In this document: in pieces, positions 57,127-64,000 of the stretch
How the letters are laid out: each line of letters begins with the position of its first letter
Numbering within the stretch: position 1 is the stretch's first letter
The notes under the pieces: generated by a model
The model's input: the letters and a program-made list of their open reading frames with translations, nothing else
The model's database searches: none
Told to the model about the DNA's origin: nothing
Position numbers and translations under genes: made by a program
Assembly (NCBI RefSeq): GCF_011386835.1
Contig: NC_088797.1
Location: forward strand, 89,910,264 to 89,974,263
Reading direction: 5' to 3'
Length of the DNA: 64,000 nucleotides
Source of the DNA: Chrysemys picta bellii
Lineage: Eukaryota > Chordata > Testudines > Emydidae

Positions 57127-58679
57127 GGATTTAATTTAGACAAGTGTATATAAATATACATATCTGTGTGTGTAAGACAGGCAACTTAAAATGAATAAAA
57201 TAGAAATAGCAAAACATTTTAGAGCAAAGCATGAGTAAAATATAATTCCCAGTGCTCCAAACACCTTTCCAGGTCTCATCCTCTTAGCAAAGCTCCCTTC
57301 TTATTTGAACCTTTACAAATGATAAATTAGAATTTATGTTGCAAGCTGTCGCCATCCGGAATGATAAACAGATCATAAAAGCCCTCTTATTCCATGTTTG
57401 GAAGGGATTGCTGTCTGTTGAACAGTGTGACAGACACACACAGAGACGAAACTGCCAGATTTGTAGTGTTGAAGCCTGATAAACATTTTAGATCCCCTCC
57501 ATGTGGTGTCTGACAGTTGGATGGGCTGATGGGGAGTTTTCAGAGTCCTGAAATGCAAGAGCTCACAGAAATGGCCATTCCTGCACACTTTAAAAACCAC
57601 TAATATAATTAAATATTCTGCAACATGGAAACAATATTCTCCGCTCCCTGTTCTACAGTGCGCAGTTGCATTGTGTTTCAAATAGCCATGCATTCCATCC
57701 AAGAAGTGCTGTTCCGATGCACAGATGAAATGATTCCTCTCTGTAGAGTTTGTAAAATGCATTTGTATTCCTGGAATAAAATCCATTATAAATAAAAACT
57801 ATTACTATGTATGCAGCATGCATTTGTGTTGAACCAGAATATCAAGATCTCCTTAGCTCGCCTTCTCTGATTCAATTATCCCATAGTGCTACAATCACAG
57901 GCATTTTTTTTGGAGGAAACTTTTTGAAACTCATTAGAAAACTTGAAAGCTGTAACACCACTGGTATACTACATTTTGTCTTCTTTCATTTACCACTTAT
58001 GAACATTATCGGTTTCTTCTAGCTCTTAATAATGAGGAAGAGAGATGTTCCAATCTAATTGCTTGCAAAAACAAATACATATTTAATATTTGCACTGACA
58101 GTTCTGGTCTACATTTTGTAGCATTTCAAAAGCTTGGGCTGATAAATGAACAGTGTTACACTTAACAAGCAATAAAACGAAGCCGACAGCTGTTGCCTCA
58201 ATTTTTTTTTTATACCATACAATGCCAATATCTTGCATCATTTTTGTCAGACTTTTTTCTGATGATTTTAAACTTTCAATGTGCACAAAATTATGCCTGC
58301 CTTGCCTTAACATTGATGTTGTATAAATATTGTCAATCAATTGAACTAATATTTTTTTAATCCTGTTTCTGATGTATTTCTAAAAGCAAAAAGTCATGAA
58401 TTAAAATGGCTATATCTGCACCTTTTGAGGGCTAGAAGTTGGTGTTAGTCTTCCCTGTAATATTCCCCTCTCATAGTATAAAGATCTCATTATTAGCACT
58501 GCATGGATATGAGAAAATGGATTTTCAAACTGAGAAATGTTTAGTGTGTAAAAGAGCTGTTGTTGGTCCAGCCGTATTGCGCAAGGGCAGGCTGATTGAT
58601 TGATTGATTTTTATTTATTTGTTTATTTATTTGGTAGAAATTTCTATATCTGAGGGGAGATGAAGAAGCACTTTTTTCT
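57127..58679. other. AT-rich unassigned DNA
   Basis: A 137-codon minus-strand frame at 57373-57786 has no domain or start context and is not called. ATTGATTGATTG and TTTATTTATTTG runs lie near 58594-58630. Confidence 0.45.
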
Positions 58680-58687
58680 GAAAGGTA

Positions 58688-58865
58688 CAGGGCCGGCGCA
58701 ACCCATTAGGCAACTTAAGCAGTCGCCTAGGGCGCTACAATTTGGGGGGCGGCTACCGTGGCGGTATTTCAGCGGCGGGACCTTCCGCCGCCTCTGTGGG
58801 GGGCCGGCATTTCGGGGCGGGACCTTCCGCCACCTAGGGCGGCAGAAAAGCTGGCGGCGCTCCTG
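58688..58865. mobile_element. GC-rich hAT MITE, 178 bp, with 8-bp TSD
   Basis: The left end is CAGGGCCGGCGCAACCC. The right end, inverted, reads CAGGAGCGCCGCCAGC. GAAAGGTA is exact at 58680-58687 and 58866-58873. The interior has GGGACCTTCCGCCGCC and a second, similar GGGACCTTCCGCCACC. The CpG density is very high. Confidence 0.9.
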
Positions 58866-58887
58866 GAAAGGTATGCTTAAGAAGAAA

Positions 58888-58889
<2 letters not shown>

Positions 58890-58940
<51 letters not shown>
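58890..58940 (+). repeat. (TG)n microsatellite
   Basis: About 25 TG units followed by a short GA run. They give the spurious CVCVCV protein end read across the junction with the MITE. Confidence 0.95.
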
Positions 58941-58953
<13 letters not shown>

Positions 58954-58954
58954 T

Positions 58955-59438
58955 GTAAAATATATTGTTTCAGGGGTCACCAGTTGACACTGTTACACAT
59001 GTTAAAAGTTCTTTTTCGTAATGTGCAGCCAATGTTTGTCTTGAAAGCAATGCTCTGGTATTTGATTATTCTGTTGTTGATTCTTTGGGGAGCTGTTGCA
59101 AACAGCAGGAGTTTGTTCTCTGTCTTAATCTAGAATTGCCCATCCCAAGTATTCAAAAATCATGAATCAAAACCTAAAAAGTGTATTTTTATATAAAAAA
59201 CAAATATTTTAGTTCATTTTACTTGCCTTGTGGTTTTTGAGCATTTAGATACTCGGGTCACATTTTCAAGCTTTTCTCTGCAACAATGAGAACTAAAAAT
59301 GTTTTTAAAAAAATCAATGCTGAGATTCTCCACCAGTCTGACTCCAGGAACTGTGGTTTTAAGTAAAACTCCAAATATGTGAGACTCTCTTAATATTCCA
59401 AGAGTTTATAACAATGTCTCTAACTAGCATGAACTGCT
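58955..59438. other. AT-rich unassigned DNA
   Basis: Nothing recognised. Confidence 0.45.
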
Positions 59439-59446
59439 GTGACTGA

Positions 59447-59726
59447 CAGGGACGGCTCAAGCTTTTTTGCCGCCCCAAGCGGCGGAAAAAAAAAAGGAAA
59501 ACCTGATTGAGCTGCCACTGAAGTGCTGCCGAAGAGGAAGACAGGGAGTGAAGGGCCCACCGCCGGATTGCTGCTGAAGACTGAAGCGGACCGATTGAGC
59601 TGCCGCCAAAGTGCCGCTGCCACTGCTGATCCGGACCTGCCGCCCCAACAACAGACGGACTGCCACCTCTTTCTATTGGCCGCCCCAGGCACCTGTTTCC
59701 TTCGTTGGTGCCTGGAGCCGGCCGTG
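59447..59726. mobile_element. hAT MITE, 280 bp, with 8-bp TSD
   Basis: The ends CAGGGACGGCTCAAGC and, inverted, CACGGCCGGCTCCAGG are similar. GTGACTGA is exact at 59439-59446 and 59727-59734. An internal GACCGATTGAGCTGCCGCC repeats an earlier CTGATTGAGCTGCCACTG. Frames on both strands are composition shadows. Confidence 0.9.
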
Positions 59727-59734
59727 GTGACTGA

Positions 59735-59990
59735 GTAGTTACCTAGGATCTGGGCATAGGTGTTTCAGGCTTAAAATCCCTAAAAGAGGAGATTGCTTGT
59801 GTGATGTTTGTCACCACCTCTTTTCGAGGACTGCTACACATAATGTAAAATAAGCAAGTTGCATTAAAAATATACCCATTTTTAAAGTCATTGATTTCTC
59901 CTCCACTGGGAAGCTGACCTGTAAGGTCCTGGTGTCTAGTATTGCTCAACGAAGGGAAACAACATATTAATGGGGTATATCACTTTATAT
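59735..59990. other. Unassigned DNA
   Basis: Nothing recognised. Confidence 0.4.
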
Positions 59991-59994
59991 TTTC

Positions 59995-60225
59995 AAATTT
60001 CATTACCAACATACTAATCCTCACAAACTCACCTGAGGTAGGAGTTTGGGGGAAACTGAGGCAGAAAGGAAACTACTTCTCTCTGGGCCACCCAGCAAAT
60101 CACTAACAACACTGCAATTGGAAACTGAGAGTTACTTTTTCAGCCCCTACGTGGTAGAAGTAGACCCTCCTCTAAAGAGCTTACAGCCTAAAAGACAGAC
60201 TAGCAGAAATCAGGATGCACTGGGG
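59995..60225 (+). repeat. MIR-like SINE, decayed
   Basis: GAAACTGAGGCAGAAAGGAA followed by GGCCACCCAGCAAATCAC fits the MIR-class middle region, and AAAGAGCTTACAGCCTAAAA fits the old amniote SINE tail. Strongly diverged. Confidence 0.5.
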
Positions 60226-60505
60226 AAAAAACAAGACAAGTTTTGTAGATGCTTCTTTTTCATGTAATTATGATAGACTGATGGTCTCTGTGCATAGTAG
60301 AAGAAGTTCCTAGAATTACAGGAGGTAATTGCACAAGTTCTTGGCATCAAGTCCCATATTCAGTCCTGGAGACCATAATATGTTACTAGACTCTCTCTAT
60401 AGCTATATGTCATCTTCAACTACATACACCCATGCTACGTACACATGCAGCTTCAGCTCTGCTGCTACCGATGGGCACCCTTTTGTAGGGCTTGGGAAAG
60501 AGTGT
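60226..60505. other. Unassigned DNA
   Basis: Nothing recognised. Confidence 0.4.
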
Positions 60506-60513
60506 GCACCAGC

Positions 60514-63484
60514 CAGGGCTGGCCTTACCATGAGGCGAGCTGAGGCAGCTGCCTCAGGTGCCAGACTGTGGGGGGGTAGGGGGGCAGGGAAGGGCGCCAC
60601 TAGGACCCAGAGTGTAGAAAATTGTGTCTGCTGCTGGTGCATATGTAATCTCTCTGCTCTAGATGCACAGAGATGGTGGAGTGCTGTGCTGGAGGAAGGA
60701 GGGCACAAGAGACATAACAGGCAGGCAGGAGAAAAGGTGAGAGGGAATAACGGAAAGCAGCAGAAGCTGCAGGGAGAGAGAGGAGGAGCTTCTTATGTAC
60801 CTCTCTAGCACCCCCAGGAGCCTGGACTGATTAACACCAGCTTCTCAGGGAGCCTCCTGTTTCCTGCTGCTTCCCTGAACCCACTTGAGGAGAACAGGCA
60901 GTCAACTGAAGTAGTAGGTGTCAGTTAGGCCCTTAAGACGCTGATCTCTTCCCTCACTCAGGCCCTGCTACCAGCCTGCTTATTTGTCCCCTTCAATTGA
61001 GTGTTGAGAGCCACTATAGCTGGCACAGAACAGCAGTCATGAGTGAAAGAAGAAAATGCCCCTCCGGGGCAGCATTCAGAAGAAGAAAGAGAAAAGCTTC
61101 CTTTGCTTTATCTAAGCAGGAAGGAGCTCTCCTGAGATACATAGACACAAATGTTCACGGTGAGCCTTCCAGCCCCAGTGAGGATGGGAGTGGTGAGGAG
61201 ATGCCTGATCTTCCAGTTAGAGTGCAGGTGACCTGGCAGCTACTGCAGCATCCATATCTCCATCTCCAATGAATGTAACCATGCACATTCCTGAAGAAAA
61301 GTGTAGATCAGAGAAGAGTGTGGTGGAGGCGCAAGAAACAGCTGCTGCTGAGTTTAGTTCCTTAAGTCTAGATGATCTGGGACTGTGGACCCATTTGAGC
61401 AGTAGCTTGAGGGACTTCCTTGTACTGCATGGGCCACAGCAAGTGAAAAACTTCATGTTCCCCAAAGACAATGAAAATAGACGTTTCCATCCAACACATT
61501 ACTGGCGTGAAATCCCCAATGGTGACAAAGTGGAGAGGCCATGGCTTATGTACTCAATAACCCAGAATGCTGCATACTGTTTTTGTTGCAAACTCTTCCA
61601 GTCTAATGTTCCAGCCACATTGGGTTCTACAGGAACAAAGGACTAGAAAAATCTGGCTAGAAATCTGGCATGCTATGAGAAGGCAGCAAATCACCAGCGA
61701 GCATTCCATAGGTGGAAAGAGCTTGAGATGAGACTAAGGTTAAAGGTCACCATAGATGATCAGCATCAAGAGAAGATTGCATCAGAGTCTCTTTACTGGC
61801 AAAATGTTTTGAAAAGGCTCATTGCCATTGTGAGAATGCTTGCTACCCAAAACCTAGCACTACATGGCACTTCAGATCAGCTGTATGTGTCTGACAATGG
61901 AAACTTCCTTAAAATTGTGGAGCCGATGACTGAGTTTGATGCTGTATTCCAGGAGCATCTAAGAAGAGTCACCACCCAAGAAATGTACACACACCACCAC
62001 CTTGGAAAAACAATTCAAAATGAGATCATACAGTTACTGGCAACAAAAGTCAAACAGAAGATTGTGGCAGATCTGAAGTCCTCAAGATATTACTCTGTTA
62101 TTCTGGACTGCACACCTGACATTAACCATACGACGCAAATAACTTTAATGGTGTGTTTTGTAACAACAAGAAGTGAAAATGTCCCTGCAATGGTGACTGT
62201 CAGAGAGCATTTTCTAGAATGTATTGACATTGATGATACTACAGGAGCTGGTATGAACTTGGTGGTCAGTGATGCAGCATCAGCTTCTAGTGAAGCTACT
62301 AAATTTTTTAATGTAATTCAAATGCATTATGTATTTTCTCTGCATCAACTCATCGATGGCAAATTTTGAAGCAACATCTGGGAACATCCTCTCTGACACT
62401 GAAACCACTGAGTGCCACACAATGGGAAAGTAGAGTGGAGGCAATAAAGCCTATCAAACACCAAATTGGGCAGATAGTTGATGCCATAGTTGCCATGATG
62501 GAGGATAATGCTATGACAGGAACTGTTTGTGGGAGAACAGTGGCAGAGGGAAATGGAATCACCAGAAACATACATAACTTCACATTTCTGTGTGGCATAG
62601 TGTTGTGGCATGACATACTGTTTGAAATAAATGTTGTAAGCAAGAGACTCCAAGGTGTTGACCTTGATATATCTGGAGCAATGGAACAACTGGACAAAGC
62701 TAAGTCATACCTACAGTCTTACCGGTCAGATGAGGGATTTCAAAACGTTCTGAAGAGTGCACAGAAGTTGGCAGAGGAACTTCACACTGAGGCTATTTTC
62801 CCACCCATTCAAGAATACAAGAGTCACCGAAGAAGAAGACATTTTGATTATGAGGCACAGGATAATCCCATAAGAGACTCCAAACAACAATTCAAAGTTG
62901 AATTCTTTAACCAGGTGCTAGATTGTGCAATACAGTCAGTTGAAGAACGTTTCATGCAGCTCAAGGAACACAGCAGTATATTTGGGATGTTGTATGATAT
63001 TCCAAAACTCCTCACTATACCTGGAGAATGCAGCTTCTCCAAGCTGAAGTTAATAAAAACACATCTACGCTCCACAATGACACAGGAGAGGCTGGTCGGC
63101 CTTGCAATCATCTCAATAGAGAATGAGCTGGCCCAGACTGTGGACCTTCAGGAAGCAGTTCAAATCTTTGGAACCAAGAAGGCACGGAAAGCACCACTTT
63201 GATTATTCAAACAGATAAAAATGCCAGTTTGCACTATGCAGACAAGAAAAGTTTTTTTTGCTGTTCAGGCGTTTGAAAGTTGTGTTACTTAAAGTTTTTG
63301 AACAAGGCATTTTAAGTTGTTCATTCTCTTTTATTGGGGTAGGTAGCAGAGCAGTACCATGAGAGGAGTAGAACAGGAAGAAGGCAGAATTGAGACCTTT
63401 CAAAGTTTTGGTCCAAGTGAGGGAGCATGGGGGTGTCATTTGAGCTCCCCGCCTCAGGTGCCAAAATGTTGTGGGCTGGACCTG
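60514..63484 (+). mobile_element. Terminally complete hAT transposon, 2.97 kb, with 8-bp TSD
   Basis: The left end is CAGGGCTGGCC. The right end, inverted, reads CAGGTCCAGCC (8 of 11 identical). The target duplication GCACCAGC is exact at 60506-60513 and 63485-63492. A perfect 18-bp palindrome CTGAGGCAGCTGCCTCAG lies at 60540-60557. GCCTCAGGTGCCA recurs as a direct copy near the right end (about 63450-63462), a likely subterminal protein-binding motif. The interior holds a broken transposase gene on the plus strand. Confidence 0.93.
61039..63202 (+). pseudogene. hAT transposase pseudogene with zf-TTF domain (ZMYM1-like type)
   Basis: The likely start is ATG 61039 (MSERRKCPSG, then RRRKRK, nuclear-signal-like). 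The reading shifts frame near 61265. It continues with DLGLWTHL and a zf-TTF domain (FHPTHYWREIPNG to YCFCCKLF, about 61486-61605). An in-frame TAG stands at 61644. After it come YYSVILDCTPDINH, with the first catalytic Asp codon at 62106-62108, and a DTTGAGMN block. The usual segment with the second catalytic Asp (G-Y-D-N-G-A-type) is missing between about 62250 and 62270, an internal deletion of roughly 50-60 codons by family comparison. A one-base frameshift lies near 62330-62340. LTLKPLSATQWESRVEAIK follows. The C-terminal dimerisation domain ends the gene (GECSFSKLKLIKTHLRSTM, then RLVGLAIISIENE, 63030-63130), with a second shortening just before it. It is dead, though the long open parts suggest moderate age. 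Confidence 0.88.
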
Positions 63485-63559
63485 GCACCAGCAATGATGT
63501 AATGAAATTGACTGTGCCCAAAAGGATTGAGGGGGAAGAAGGAGACCCCTGTTAACATT

Positions 63560-63660
63560 CTTTCCCCCTTTCCGGCAGAGGGGGGAGGGGAACCTGGGTG
63601 TCTCTCATCCTCGGCGATGAGTGGTCTAACTGCTGGGCTTAAAGTTATAAGGTTGGCTCT
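63560..63660 (-). repeat. tRNA-derived SINE head, minus strand
   Basis: On the minus strand, TAAGCCCAGCAGTTAGACCA (A-box-like) is followed by GAGAGACACCCAGGTTCCCC (B-box-like) at tRNA-like spacing. This is a different family from the SINEs at 15.8 and 51.3 kb, and similar in style to the segment at 39.9 kb. Confidence 0.45.
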
Positions 63661-63849
63661 GGTGGGGCTCCACTATCTACTCCAGAGAGATCTTGAATGG
63701 GACCTGATCCAATAGGTACGATATCCAGCCTGCCTTCCAGCCTGGGCCCCCGAGGTGGGATGTGCTCTTCACCACCTATTTCCCCCCCCTCCTCCCCCAA
63801 GTTTGTGAATTGCACTAGGGTGTAGACAAAAGCTAGGTGTCTGTAGGGT

Positions 63850-63962
63850 GCTGGAGCAATTTGTATAGTGGGGGTGCTGAGAGCCATTGAACCAAACTGT
63901 AAGGCCTGTATGTAATGGAAACCACTTCAAGCCCCTGCAACCCTATTTTCAGCACCTATGTC
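63850..63962. mobile_element. hAT MITE fragment
   Basis: GTGGGGGTGCTGAGAGCCAT at the left and AACCCTATTTTCAGCACCTA, then TG, at the right form GGTGCTGA..TCAGCACC inverted words. They resemble the ends of small hAT elements. No target duplication was confirmed. Confidence 0.4.
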
Positions 63963-64000
63963 TGGCTGCCTAGAGGGATGCAGCGTGTTCATGCTCAAAG

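Noticed and set aside
57373..57786. 137-codon minus-strand open frame
   Set aside because: No recognisable domain, Cys/His spacing without zinc-finger pattern, no supporting context.
58660..58941. 93-codon open frame ending in CVCVCV
   Set aside because: It joins a MITE to a (TG)n microsatellite.
60329..60808. 159-codon plus-strand open frame
   Set aside because: It crosses the left end and TSD of the hAT transposon and has no domain.

Overview
This window looks like non-coding, repeat-dominated DNA from a reptile, most likely a cryptodiran turtle. The evidence is the mixture of repeats: CR1 LINEs, a tRNA-derived SINE with the turtle-type head, Penelope-like elements (PLEs) of two subfamilies, and many short hAT-type elements with exact 8-bp target duplications. 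The species call is inference from repeat content. I found no convincing exon of a host gene, no tRNA or rRNA gene and no CRISPR array. Background DNA is AT-rich, and nearly all GC-rich islands are transposons. The window could be a large intron or an intergenic desert.

Layout. 1-5.4 kb: mostly unassigned AT-rich DNA with a (CT)n run. 5.4-6.9 kb: minus-strand relic of a Myb/SANT-like protein gene of the kind carried by Harbinger/PIF transposons. 7.2-9.25 kb: possible LINE-like relic, then a 5'-truncated PLE with an open 304-codon reading frame ending in a complete GIY-YIG endonuclease domain. 9.25-10.7 kb: decayed hAT transposase. 12.2-13.1 and 33.57-33.97 kb: two copies of an unnamed dispersed repeat. 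13.5-23.1 kb: a hAT MITE, a SINE, a CR1 LINE split by a GC-rich foldback, a PLE fragment, a second CR1 3' end and a 1.47-kb hAT-bounded element with a G-rich minisatellite. 23-41 kb: mostly unassigned, with a MIR-like SINE, a foldback PLE, hAT pieces and microsatellites. 41.7-42.4 kb: possible solo LTR. 44.5-51.5 kb: dense nested MITEs, three PLE insertions and a SINE. 51.9-53.4 kb: minus-strand CR1. 54.9-59.7 kb: four further hAT-type non-autonomous elements. 60.5-63.5 kb: a terminally complete but internally decayed hAT transposon with a zf-TTF domain, catalytic-core relics and a dimerisation domain.

The most interesting pattern is in the PLEs. Five PLE insertions have an inverted duplication at the left end, and both tail subfamilies contain a segment that fits the catalytic core of a small hammerhead ribozyme (CUGANGA, stem II, GAAA, a two- or three-pair stem III, then U-C). 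One foldback PLE was later hit in only one arm by a MITE, which gives a relative chronology. Three hAT elements within 5 kb (58.7, 59.4 and 60.5 kb) share similar terminal motifs, suggesting non-autonomous elements mobilised by a transposase related to the neighbouring long copy.
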